DNA of 64,000 bases from Roseomonas sp. Lineage in GTDB: Bacteria; Pseudomonadota; Alphaproteobacteria; Acetobacterales; Acetobacteraceae. The notes under the pieces are model-generated. The model ran no database searches. It was not told the DNA's origin and saw nothing but the letters and a program-made list of their open reading frames with translations. The translations under genes and the position numbers were made by a program. Below, piece after piece: positions 1 through 7,973 of this stretch (position 1 is its first letter; each line of letters begins with the position of its first letter). The stretch is taken from assembly GCA_020249775.1 (NCBI GenBank), contig JADCFA010000023.1, positions 186,001-250,000 of the forward strand, written 5' to 3'.

Positions 1-38
1 TTCACGGGCAGGAATTTCAGGCTTTCATCAATCGGCAT
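1..38 (-). CDS. moaB: molybdopterin adenylyltransferase MoaB, N-terminus only
   Basis: Only the first twelve codons are in the window, read leftwards from an ATG at 38; they give MPIDESLKFLPV. This matches the conserved N-terminal opening of MoaB/Mog-type molybdopterin adenylyltransferases, which activate molybdopterin with ATP during molybdenum cofactor synthesis. A purine-rich Shine-Dalgarno stretch (GAAGGAAGA on the minus strand) lies just upstream of the ATG. The call rests on a short N-terminus and cannot be confirmed without the flanking sequence. A need for molybdenum cofactor would fit the molybdenum hydroxylase at 39.3-43.1 kb. Confidence 0.5.
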   Translation of the reverse strand, partial: MPIDESLKFLPV

Positions 39-161
39 GGCGGCGTCTTCCTTCGGCAAGCGCCCTTATCATGGGGGTTCGGGCGGCTTGCGACAACGCC
101 CGCTTGCGGGGCGCGGGAAGTCGCGTGACACTTACCTGGATTGCATCCAGGGAAACGCTCC

Positions 162-1718
162 ATGAATTGGCAACCGGAACTTGAGGAGCTGAAGCGCCGC
201 CAAGCCATGGCCGAGGCCATGGGCGGGCCGGATAAGGTGAAGCGCCAGCATGATGGCGGACGGCTGACCGTGCGCGAACGCGTGTTGAAGCTTGTAGACA
301 AGAACAGCTTCCATGAAGTCGGCGCCATTGCCGGGCGCGGCGAATATGACGCCAAGGGCGATTTGGTGACGCTGACACCTTCCAATTGCGTCATGGGCCG
401 GGCCGAAATTGAAGGCCGCCCCGTGGTGGTAGTGGGTGATGATTTCACCGTGCGCGGCGGCAGCGCGGATGCGACCATTCGCGAAAAACCGATCATGGCG
501 GAGCGCATGGCGGCTGAATTGCGCCTGCCGATTATTCGCATGATTGAAGGCTCCGGCGGTGGCGGTTCGGTGAAAACCATTGAAACCACGGGCCGCGCCA
601 ATCTGCCGGGCGGCGTTGGCGGCACGCAGCTTTATCATCTGACCACGCAAAATCTTGGCCTGGTGCCGGTGGTGACCCTCGGCCTTGGGTCGGTTGCCGG
701 GCTTGGCGCGGCGCGGCTTGCGGCGGCGCATTATTCAGTGATGACGAAATCCTCGGCGATGTTTGTCGCGGGGCCCCCGGTGGTCGCGCGCTTGGGCGAG
801 AGCCTGGAAAAGCGCGACCTGGGCGGTTGGGAGATTCAATGCAAGGCCGGCGCGGTGGATGATGCGGTGGATACGGAAGAAGAAGCCTTTGCCGCCGCGC
901 GGCGCTTCCTATCCTACCTGCCGCAATCAGTGTTTGAGGTTTCACCCCGCTTGCGGTCACGCGATGATCCCGGGCGGCGCGACGCCAAGCTGATCAGCGC
1001 CATCCCGCGCGATCCGCGCCAAGCCTATAAGATGCGCCCGATTGTCGAAACACTTTTCGACAAGGGCAGTTTTTTCGAAATGGGCCGCTGGTTTGGCCGC
1101 CCGATCATCACGGGGCTTGCGCGGCTGGATGGCTTGCCGGTCGCGGTGATGGCATCCGATCCGGTATTCTCGGGCGGGTCCTGGACGGCGGATGCCTGTG
1201 CCAAGATCATTCGCTTCGTGGATATGGCGGACACCTTCCACCTGCCTGTGGTGTATCTGATGGATTGCCCCGGCTTCGCCGTTGGGTTGGATGCCGAGAA
1301 AACCGCGACCATTCGTTGGGGCGTGCGCGCCATGGCCGCTGTCAATCAATGCCGCGCGCCGTGGTGCACCGTTATTCTGCGCAATGCCTTTGGTGTCGCG
1401 GGTGTCGTGCATCAACCGGCTGGGCGCTATTCCATCCGCTATGCTTGGCCATCCGGGCGCTGGGGGTCCTTGCCACTCGAAGGCGGAATCGAAGCGGCCT
1501 ATGCGGCAGAAGTGAATGCGGCGACAGATCGCGAAGCGAAGATCGCCGAAATAGACGAGCGTTTGCAGAAGTTGCGTTCCCCCTTTCGCACCGCCGAGGC
1601 TTTCTGGGTCGAGGAAATCATTGACCCGCGCGAAACCCGCCCGCTGCTCTGCGATTTCGCGCGCATCGCGGAACCCTTGCGCGGCACGGGCTTGGCCGCA
1701 CTCACCATGCGGCCCTGA
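162..1718 (+). CDS. acyl-CoA carboxylase, carboxyltransferase (beta) subunit
   Basis: This 518-residue protein belongs to the biotin-dependent carboxyltransferase family (PccB/MmdA type), which moves the carboxyl group from carboxybiotin to an acyl-CoA such as propionyl-CoA or methylcrotonyl-CoA. Both halves of the crotonase-like fold are present. The N-terminal half has the glycine-rich EGSGGGGS segment near residue 130. The C-terminal half has DCPGFAVG and NAFGVAGV, and it ends with the family's IDPRETRPLL motif. An in-frame TTG exists at 141, but the ATG at 162 has an AGGGAAA sequence at a suitable distance and is preferred. No biotin carboxylase subunit lies next to it in the window, so the partner is elsewhere and the substrate is open. 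Its stop directly abuts the stop of the convergent gene. Confidence 0.85.
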   Translation: MNWQPELEELKRRQAMAEAMGGPDKVKRQHDGGRLTVRERVLKLVDKNSFHEVGAIAGRGEYDAKGDLVTLTPSNCVMGRAEIEGRPVVVVGDDFTVRGGSADATIREKPIMAERMAAELRLPIIRMIEGSGGGGSVKTIETTGRANLPGGVGGTQLYHLTTQNLGLVPVVTLGLGSVAGLGAARLAAAHYSVMTKSSAMFVAGPPVVARLGESLEKRDLGGWEIQCKAGAVDDAVDTEEEAFAAARRFLSYLPQSVFEVSPRLRSRDDPGRRDAKLISAIPRDPRQAYKMRPIVETLFDKGSFFEMGRWFGRPIITGLARLDGLPVAVMASDPVFSGGSWTADACAKIIRFVDMADTFHLPVVYLMDCPGFAVGLDAEKTATIRWGVRAMAAVNQCRAPWCTVILRNAFGVAGVVHQPAGRYSIRYAWPSGRWGSLPLEGGIEAAYAAEVNAATDREAKIAEIDERLQKLRSPFRTAEAFWVEEIIDPRETRPLLCDFARIAEPLRGTGLAALTMRP

Positions 1719-2498
1719 TCAGGCTTCGACGACGAGGTCCTTATAGGCATGCCAGGTGGCATGCCCGATCAGCGGCACCACAAGCGCAAGGCCAAGGAAG
1801 AAGGGCACCATCGCGAAGGCGGTGAACACCACAATCAGCCCGGCCCAGAAGATCATGGCGCCCGGATTGGTGAGCACTGCGCGGATGGAAAGCACAATCG
1901 CTTCCATGGCGGAGATATCGCGATCCACCAGCATGGGAATGGAAATCGCTGAAATTGCGAAAGCTGCCGCCGCCAGAATGGCGCCCGCGCCGGTGCCGAC
2001 AATCAGGAATGGCAGCAGCATGTCGGAACGCAACATGGCCATCGGCAAATCTTCCAGGCTTGGCGAGAAATTAATGCCGAACATCAGCATGAAAATCAGC
2101 GCCGCCACGCGCACCCAGAACAGATGCAGGATCACCAGCACCACGCCCAAGAAAGCAAGCTGCTGGCCATTGCGCGTGAAGCCGGCGAGGCAGGCGCCTA
2201 AGGTGACAGGCTTGCTCTCAGCACGAAGCCTGCTTGCCTCATAAAGCCCGGTCGCAAGCAAGGGGGCAATCATGAAAAACCCTGCCGAGGCCGGCAGGAT
2301 CACCCAGGCCGAACGCACGCCAAGCAGGATCAGAATCAGCAACCAGCCGGCTGCGGCCAAGGCGCCGCCATAGAAAAAACCGATCCTGGGATTCGCCATC
2401 AAATCGCGCCAACCAGCATTCAGCCACACCCAGGGACGATCAGGTGCCACCTTCCGAACAGTAAGCCGGCGCGGCGCAATGGCTGCATCGCTTGGCAT
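1719..2498 (-). CDS. DUF2189 family integral membrane protein
   Basis: This is a 259-residue multi-pass membrane protein of the DUF2189 family, which is common in proteobacteria and often encoded near respiratory genes. A roughly 35-residue polar N-terminus carries a VRKVAPDRPWVWLNAGWRD segment typical of the family. About six hydrophobic segments follow, including ones near residues 45-60, 66-85, 115-140, 155-180 and 210-245. It is read divergently from ccoN and convergently with the carboxyltransferase gene. The biochemical role of the family is not established. The divergent position allows shared control with ccoN, but the FNR-type box sits nearer ccoN. Confidence 0.75.
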   Translation of the reverse strand: MPSDAAIAPRRLTVRKVAPDRPWVWLNAGWRDLMANPRIGFFYGGALAAAGWLLILILLGVRSAWVILPASAGFFMIAPLLATGLYEASRLRAESKPVTLGACLAGFTRNGQQLAFLGVVLVILHLFWVRVAALIFMLMFGINFSPSLEDLPMAMLRSDMLLPFLIVGTGAGAILAAAAFAISAISIPMLVDRDISAMEAIVLSIRAVLTNPGAMIFWAGLIVVFTAFAMVPFFLGLALVVPLIGHATWHAYKDLVVEA

Positions 2499-2578
2499 GA
2501 AACCTTCCTCCGCTTGCCCCGCAGGCGCAAAGCCCGCGCGATCATGGCGTCAGGCTAAAGGTTCAGGCGCACCAGTAA

Positions 2579-2592
2579 TTGATCCTGATCAA
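2579..2592. promoter_or_regulatory. FNR/FixK-type operator upstream of ccoN
   Basis: The sequence TTGATCCTGATCAA is a perfect match to the FNR/FixK palindrome TTGAT-N4-ATCAA. It lies about 79 bases before the ccoN start codon. A site centred near -41.5 would put the transcription start around 2627, the usual class II activation geometry. Oxygen-sensing FNR or FixK/CRP-family regulators are known to induce ccoNOQP under low oxygen, so microaerobic activation is the straightforward reading. No regulator of that family is encoded in the window. Confidence 0.85.
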
Positions 2593-2670
2593 GGACGGCG
2601 CGCGCTGATGGTTCTTTCCTGCCCCCCGACGCGGCTGATTCCGAGTCCCGCGTCTTGAGGGAGACTAATC

Positions 2671-4149
2671 ATGGCCGCCATTGCCGCCACGGGGCGCGCA
2701 GCACCCGGGGATCAGCCCGTCTTTGTAGAAGGCCCGATCCGCGCCTTTGCCATTGCCACCGCCTTTTGGGGTGTGGTGGGATTTCTGGTGGGTGTTGTCA
2801 TCGCGCTGCAACTCGCATTCCCATTGCTCAATCTTGATCTGGAATGGACCAGCTTCGGGCGGCTCCGCCCGGTGCATACCAGCGCGGTGATTTTCGCCTT
2901 TGGCGGCAATGCGTTGTTCCTGACCAGCCTTTTCATTGTGCAGCGCACCTGCCGCGCCAGGCTATTCGGCGGCGATGATATGGGGTGGTTCCTGTTCTGG
3001 GGCTATCAATTCGTGATTGTCATGGCCGCCCTTGGCTATGTGCTCGGCATTACCCAGGGGAAGGAATACGCCGAACCGGAATGGTATGTGGATTTGTGGC
3101 TGACGGTGGTTTGGGTTTTCTACCTGATCGCCTTTGGCGGCACCATCATGCGGCGTGAAGAACCGCATATCTATGTGGCGAATTGGTTTTTCCTTGCCTT
3201 CATCATCACCGTTGCTTTGCTGCATATCGGCAATAATATCTCGATCCCCGTCGGGTTCGGATCATCGCATTCCTATTCCGCGCCGGCTGGCGTGCAGGGC
3301 GCCATGATCCAATGGTGGTATGGCCATAATGCGGTGGGCTTCTTCCTGACCGCGGGCTTTCTTGGCATGATGTATTACCTGATCCCGAAGCAGGCGGATC
3401 GGCCGGTGTATTCCTATCGGCTTTCGATCATCCATTTCTGGACCTTGATTTTCTTGTATATCTGGGCGGGGCCGCACCATCTGCATTACACCGCGCTGCC
3501 CGATTGGGCGCAGACGCTCGGCATGGTGTTTTCCGTCATGCTCTGGATGCCGTCCTGGGGTGGCATGATCAATGGTCTGATGACGCTCTCAGGCGCTTGG
3601 GACAAGCTCCGCACCAATCCGGCGCTGCGCTTCAGTGTGGCGGCAGTGGGCTTCTATGGCATGTCCACCTTTGAAGGCCCGGTCATGTCCATCAAGGCCG
3701 TCAATGGTCTTTCGCATTACACGGATTGGACCATTGGCCATGTGCATTCCGGTGCCATGGGCTGGGTGGGCTTTATTTCCTTCGGTGCGCTTTACTATCT
3801 TTTCCCTGTGCTCTGGCGGAAAAAAGCGATCTGGAGTGAACGCCTGATCTCCTGGCATTTCTGGATCGCGACCCTTGGCATTGTGTTCTACATCACCGCC
3901 ATGTGGGTATCGGGCATCATGCAGGGGCTGATGTGGCGCGCCTTTGATGAGCTCGGCTTTCTGCAATATTCCTTCGTGGAAACCGTGGAAGCCATGCATC
4001 CCTATTACGTCATTCGCGCGCTTGGTGGTGTTTTCTATCTGACCGGCGCGCTCATCATGGCCTTCAATTTATGGAAGACCGTCACTGAAGGCGAAGCCGC
4101 GGAACCCGCGCCGCGCTTTGCCCCTGCACATGCCGTCGCGGCGGAATAG
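2671..4149 (+). CDS. ccoN: cytochrome c oxidase, cbb3-type, subunit I
   Basis: This 492-residue subunit carries the catalytic haem b/haem b3-CuB centre of the high-affinity cbb3 oxidase, which reduces oxygen to water in the cytoplasmic membrane. About twelve transmembrane segments are visible. Histidine-bearing ligand segments include [36 protein letters not shown] and [14 protein letters not shown], in the order expected for haem and CuB ligation. The ATG at 2671 has a GAGGGAGA ribosome site. It heads a tightly spaced set (ccoO starts 16 bases after its stop) and is preceded by an FNR/FixK box. Length and motifs are normal for CcoN. Confidence 0.97.
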   Translation: MAAIAATGRAAPGDQPVFVEGPIRAFAIATAFWGVVGFLVGVVIALQLAFPLLNLDLEWTSFGRLRPVHTSAVIFAFGGNALFLTSLFIVQRTCRARLFGGDDMGWFLFWGYQFVIVMAALGYVLGITQGKEYAEPEWYVDLWLTVVWVFYLIAFGGTIMRREEPHIYVANWFFLAFIITVALLHIGNNISIPVGFGSSHSYSAPAGVQGAMIQWWYGHNAVGFFLTAGFLGMMYYLIPKQADRPVYSYRLSIIHFWTLIFLYIWAGPHHLHYTALPDWAQTLGMVFSVMLWMPSWGGMINGLMTLSGAWDKLRTNPALRFSVAAVGFYGMSTFEGPVMSIKAVNGLSHYTDWTIGHVHSGAMGWVGFISFGALYYLFPVLWRKKAIWSERLISWHFWIATLGIVFYITAMWVSGIMQGLMWRAFDELGFLQYSFVETVEAMHPYYVIRALGGVFYLTGALIMAFNLWKTVTEGEAAEPAPRFAPAHAVAAE

Positions 4150-4164
4150 AAGGAGGATCGGCAA

Positions 4165-4899
4165 ATGTTCCGCTGGCTTCGTGATCATGGCGTTATTGAA
4201 CGCAATGTTGTCCTGATGGGTGTGCTGACGCTGCTCACGGTTTCCATTGGCGGTCTGGTGCAGATTGTCCCGCTTTTTGCAGTGGAAACCACGATTGAAC
4301 GGGTGCAGGGGGTCCGGCCCTATACACCGCTCGAACAAATGGGGCGCAATATCTATGTGCGGGAAGGCTGCTATGTCTGTCATAGCCAGATGATCCGCCC
4401 CTTTCGCGATGAATTGGAACGCTATGGCCATTTCAGCCTGGCGGCGGAGAGCATGTATGACCACCCCTTCCAATGGGGTTCCAAGCGCACCGGGCCTGAT
4501 TTGGCGCGGGTTGGTGGCCGCTATTCGGATGATTGGCATGCGGCGCATTTGCGCTCACCACGCGCGGTGGTGCCTGCTTCCATCATGCCGCCCTATTCCT
4601 TCCTGGATCGGCCTTTGGATTATGAACGTGTTGCGGATCATCTGCGTGCATTGCGTGCTGTGGGTGTGCCCTACACGGATGATATGATTGCGAACGCCAA
4701 GGCCGATCTGGAAGCCCAGGCGCGGCCAGATGCGGATGCAAGCGCCTTCAATGCCCGTTACGCGCGGGCGCGGCAGGCGGCCTTCGATGGCGATCCTGTG
4801 CGCATCACGGAAATGGATGCGCTGGTCGCTTATTTGCAAATGCTCGGCACGCTTGTGGATTTCCGCGATGTGACGCCGGCGCAGTTGCGCCAGCAGTAA
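4165..4899 (+). CDS. ccoO: cytochrome c oxidase, cbb3-type, subunit II (mono-haem)
   Basis: This 244-residue membrane-anchored c-type cytochrome passes electrons from CcoP to CcoN. One N-terminal membrane helix (about residues 12-35) is followed by a periplasmic domain with a single haem-attachment motif in [13 protein letters not shown] downstream [17 protein letters not shown] segment and a methionine-containing segment ([10 protein letters not shown]) supply the usual axial-ligand region. Ribosome site AAGGAGGA precedes the ATG. It is co-directional with ccoN and ccoQ. Length and order match the canonical ccoNOQP operon. Confidence 0.96.
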   Translation: MFRWLRDHGVIERNVVLMGVLTLLTVSIGGLVQIVPLFAVETTIERVQGVRPYTPLEQMGRNIYVREGCYVCHSQMIRPFRDELERYGHFSLAAESMYDHPFQWGSKRTGPDLARVGGRYSDDWHAAHLRSPRAVVPASIMPPYSFLDRPLDYERVADHLRALRAVGVPYTDDMIANAKADLEAQARPDADASAFNARYARARQAAFDGDPVRITEMDALVAYLQMLGTLVDFRDVTPAQLRQQ

Positions 4900-4915
4900 G
4901 GGGAGGGCGTTTCAA

Positions 4916-5086
4916 ATGGAAAGCCTGGTTGAACTCTACCCCGCGCTTCGCGCCCTTTGGGTGGTTTGGTTTTTTATCCTGTTCCTGGGGATGGTGTGGT
5001 TCGTCATGCGGCCATCGCGGCGCAAGCATTTCGAATCCCTTGCCGATATACCGCTGCGCGATGACCGCGCGCAGCCCCGTTCGTAA
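4916..5086 (+). CDS. ccoQ: cytochrome c oxidase, cbb3-type, small subunit CcoQ/FixQ
   Basis: This is a 56-residue protein beginning MESLVELYPALRALWV. It has one membrane helix (about residues 13-32, ending FLGMVWFVMRPS) followed by a basic patch RRK and a short polar tail. Size, topology and position between ccoO and ccoP identify it as CcoQ, which in other bacteria stabilises the cbb3 complex or protects its assembly. A GGGGAGGG sequence precedes the ATG. The stop overlaps the AAGGAG ribosome site of ccoP, a sign of translational coupling. Confidence 0.88.
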   Translation: MESLVELYPALRALWVVWFFILFLGMVWFVMRPSRRKHFESLADIPLRDDRAQPRS

Positions 5087-5098
5087 GGAGTAACGGTG

Positions 5099-5968
5099 AT
5101 GCCGACAAAAATCGAAAAAGACAGTTTGAGCGGTCAGAATACCACCGGCCATGAATGGGATGGGCTGAAGGAACTCAATACGCCTTTGCCGAAATGGTGG
5201 CTTTGGACCTTTTACGCGACCATCGCCTTCGCCCTGGTTTGGGTGGTGATCTATCCGGCGCTGCCGATCCCAGGCGCGACGGGCACTTCCGGCTGGATCG
5301 CGCGTGAGGCGGTGGTGCGTGATGTGCAGCAGGCGGAAGCGCGCATGGCGCCGATGATGTCGCGCCTGCGCGCCGCAACGCCGCAGCAGATTGTGGCTGA
5401 TCCGGAATTGCGCGCCTTTGCCATTGCCGGCGGGCGCGGTGCCTTCGCCAATAATTGCGCAAGCTGCCATGGTGCGGGTGGGCAGGGGGCGCTAGGGGGC
5501 TTCCCATCGCTGGCCGATGATGAATGGATCTGGGGTGGCAGCCTGGAAGCCATTCATCACACCATCACGCATGGCATTCGTTCGAATGAAAGCGATGATC
5601 AGCGCCAAAGCATGATGCCGCGCTTCCTGACCGATGGTTTGCTGACACGCCCGCAGGTGAGCGATGTGGCAGAACACGTGCTGTCCTTCACCAATCGCGC
5701 GACGGATCAGGCGGCGGCTACTCGTGGTGCGGCGCTATACGCCGATAATTGCGCGTCCTGCCATGGCGAAAAGGGAGAGGGCAATCGCGATGTCGGTGCG
5801 CCGCGGCTTTCCGATCAGGTCTGGCTTTATGGTGCCGACAAGGCTTCCATCGTGCAGAGCATTTCCAATGCGCGCGCTGGCGTGATGCCAAGCTGGGGCA
5901 AGCGGCTGGATCCCGCCATCATCAATATGCTGACAGTCTATGTGCATAGTCTTGGTGGCGGTGAATAG
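5099..5968 (+). CDS. ccoP: cytochrome c oxidase, cbb3-type, subunit III (di-haem)
   Basis: This 289-residue di-haem cytochrome c subunit accepts electrons from soluble or membrane cytochrome c. The N-terminal segment NTPLPKWWLWTFY leads into one membrane helix (about residues 33-55). Two cytochrome c domains follow, each with an attachment motif: CASCHGAGGQG near residue 121 and CASCHGEKGEG near residue 219. The tandem GTG-ATG at 5096/5099 leaves two possible starts; the ATG at 5099 is about eight bases from AAGGAG and is preferred. It completes the structural operon ccoNOQP. Confidence 0.96.
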   Translation: MPTKIEKDSLSGQNTTGHEWDGLKELNTPLPKWWLWTFYATIAFALVWVVIYPALPIPGATGTSGWIAREAVVRDVQQAEARMAPMMSRLRAATPQQIVADPELRAFAIAGGRGAFANNCASCHGAGGQGALGGFPSLADDEWIWGGSLEAIHHTITHGIRSNESDDQRQSMMPRFLTDGLLTRPQVSDVAEHVLSFTNRATDQAAATRGAALYADNCASCHGEKGEGNRDVGAPRLSDQVWLYGADKASIVQSISNARAGVMPSWGKRLDPAIINMLTVYVHSLGGGE

Positions 5969-5988
5969 GAAAAGCGCGGTCACTTCCG

Positions 5989-7494
5989 ATGGGCGAGATC
6001 AAAACCCCCGAGAAGCTGAAGCCTGAGGGCGTGGCGGCGGAAGCTGCACCGCCTTCGCTTTATGCTGTTCGCCAGCGTGTCTATCCGAAGGCGGTATTCG
6101 GCAAGGTCCGCAGTGTGAAATGGGCGGTGCTGATCCTGTGCCTCGCGCTTTACTATCTGGTGCCATGGCTGCGCTGGGATCGTGGCCCGGGCATGCCGGA
6201 TCAGGCCGTGCTGGTGGATATGACCAATGCGCGGCTGTTTTTCTTCTGGATCGAAATCTGGCCGCAGGAAATCTATTTCCTGACTGGCGCCTTGATCCTG
6301 GGGGCCTTTGCGCTATTCGCGGTTTCTTCGCTGTTTGGCCGGCTCTGGTGCGGTTTCACCTGCCCGCAAACCGTCTGGACCGATCTTTTCATGTTTGTTG
6401 AGCGTTGGATCGAAGGTGATCGCAATGCACGCATGAAGCTGGATGCCGGGCCGCGCAATGGCGCCTATTGGTCACGCAAGATTGCGAAACACGGCGCTTG
6501 GCTGCTGATCGCGGCTGCCACAGGCGGCGCCTGGATCATGTATTTCAATGATGCGCCCACCATCACGCGGCAATTCTTCACGGGTGATGCCGGCGTAACC
6601 GTCTATTTCTTCTTCGCGCTGTTTGCCGGCTTTACCTATCTGCTGGCCGGTTGGGCGCGCGAACAGGTCTGCGTCTATATGTGCCCCTGGCCGCGCTTTC
6701 AGGCGGCGATGCTGGATGAAAATTCGCTGGTCGTGACCTATCGCGATTGGCGCGGCGAACCGCGCGGCAAGGCCAAGGCCGAAGGGGTTGGCGATTGCGT
6801 GGATTGCGCGGCCTGCGTGCATGTCTGCCCAACCGGGATTGATATCCGTGATGGGCAGCAGCTTGAATGTATTGGCTGCGGGCTTTGCATTGATGCCTGC
6901 GATTCCGTCATGGGCAAGCTGAGCCGGCCCAAGGGGCTGGTTGCCTTTGAAACACTCAAGAATCTATCGGCCAGCGCGGCGGCGGCTGCGGCGCTGCCGC
7001 CAGGGCCGCAACGCCAGAAGGCAGGCATGGAAGCGCGCCGCGTGCCGCGCTTCATCCGCCCGCGCACCATCATGTATGGCGTGGCACTTGCCGTGGTGGC
7101 GCTGGTGATGTTGGGCGCCTTCCTGATGCGCTCCACGCTGGATGTCACGGTGCTCCGTGACCGCGCGCCGCTTTTCGTGCGCTTGTCGGATGGCGGCATT
7201 CGCAATGCCTATACGATCAAGATCGTGAACAAGACGCGTGATGAAGCGCCCCTGATGCTGGTGCTGGAAGCGCCGCCAGGGCTGCGCTTGACTGTTCAGG
7301 ATGTGGAAGCCGCTGCCGAAGGGCGCTATCCGCTGTCACGCCGCGCGGATGGCATTACGCAATATCGCGTTTTTGTCTCGGCGCCTGCTGGTTTGAAGCT
7401 GCAAGAATCAACGCCTGTCACCTTCCGCCTGTTGGATGGCGCGGGCCGCCCTGCCACCAGCCAGGCCAGTGTCTTTCTGGGACCGAAACAATGA
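5989..7494 (+). CDS. ccoG: cytochrome c oxidase accessory protein CcoG/FixG (ferredoxin-like copper reductase)
   Basis: This 501-residue membrane iron-sulfur protein is needed for cbb3 oxidase biogenesis; the family (FixG/RdxA) has been linked to reducing Cu(II) for insertion into CcoN. Several membrane helices lie in the first 220 residues, including the conserved GRLWCGFTCPQTVWTD segment. Two 4Fe-4S clusters follow, in CVDCAACVHVCP and CIGCGLCIDACD (about residues 266-305). A last helix near residue 355 precedes a C-terminal immunoglobulin-like FixG domain. It begins 20 bases after ccoP and overlaps ccoH by four bases, so it is co-expressed with the oxidase. Confidence 0.94.
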   Translation: MGEIKTPEKLKPEGVAAEAAPPSLYAVRQRVYPKAVFGKVRSVKWAVLILCLALYYLVPWLRWDRGPGMPDQAVLVDMTNARLFFFWIEIWPQEIYFLTGALILGAFALFAVSSLFGRLWCGFTCPQTVWTDLFMFVERWIEGDRNARMKLDAGPRNGAYWSRKIAKHGAWLLIAAATGGAWIMYFNDAPTITRQFFTGDAGVTVYFFFALFAGFTYLLAGWAREQVCVYMCPWPRFQAAMLDENSLVVTYRDWRGEPRGKAKAEGVGDCVDCAACVHVCPTGIDIRDGQQLECIGCGLCIDACDSVMGKLSRPKGLVAFETLKNLSASAAAAAALPPGPQRQKAGMEARRVPRFIRPRTIMYGVALAVVALVMLGAFLMRSTLDVTVLRDRAPLFVRLSDGGIRNAYTIKIVNKTRDEAPLMLVLEAPPGLRLTVQDVEAAAEGRYPLSRRADGITQYRVFVSAPAGLKLQESTPVTFRLLDGAGRPATSQASVFLGPKQ

Positions 7495-7973
7495 GCACCA
7501 CCATACAGCGCGATTATGACCCAAAGCGCGGGCGCTGGATCCCTTGGGTCTTTGTGGGTGGCATGGCGCTGGTGGTGGCGGTGAATGCGCTGCTGGTGTG
7601 GTTTTCGCTTTCCACCTTCACCGGCGTGACCGTACCGCGCGCTTATGAACGTGGCCGCGGTTATGATCAGGTGCTGGCCGAAGCCGCGCGGCAGGATGCT
7701 TTGGGCTGGCGCGGCGAAATCTCACTTGAAGCCGGCATACTGCGCCTTGTGATGCAGGACGCTCAGCAACAACCTCTCCATGGCCGGGTTGAGGGCATCA
7801 TGCTGCGCCCGCTGGAAGGAAATGAGGTGCCGCTCGGCTTCAATGCCACTGGCCATGGGCGTTTTGCGGCGCGGTTGGAGCCCTTGCGTGCCGGGCAATG
7901 GGAAGCGCGGCTGACCTTCTTTGATGAAGGCGGCACGGCTTTTGACTTGCGCAAGCGCTTTATCCTGCCATGA
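7491..7973 (+). CDS. ccoH: cbb3 oxidase assembly protein FixH/CcoH
   Basis: This 160-residue FixH-family protein has one N-terminal membrane helix (about residues 16-38) and a periplasmic beta-rich domain. The hallmark segment LSTFTGVTVPRAYERG follows the helix directly. CcoH is known to be required for stable cbb3 oxidase assembly and to associate with the complex. It overlaps ccoG by ATGA at the start and the copper ATPase gene by ATGA at the end. This coupled G-H-I-S order is the classical fixGHIS arrangement. Confidence 0.9.
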   Translation: MSTTIQRDYDPKRGRWIPWVFVGGMALVVAVNALLVWFSLSTFTGVTVPRAYERGRGYDQVLAEAARQDALGWRGEISLEAGILRLVMQDAQQQPLHGRVEGIMLRPLEGNEVPLGFNATGHGRFAARLEPLRAGQWEARLTFFDEGGTAFDLRKRFILP

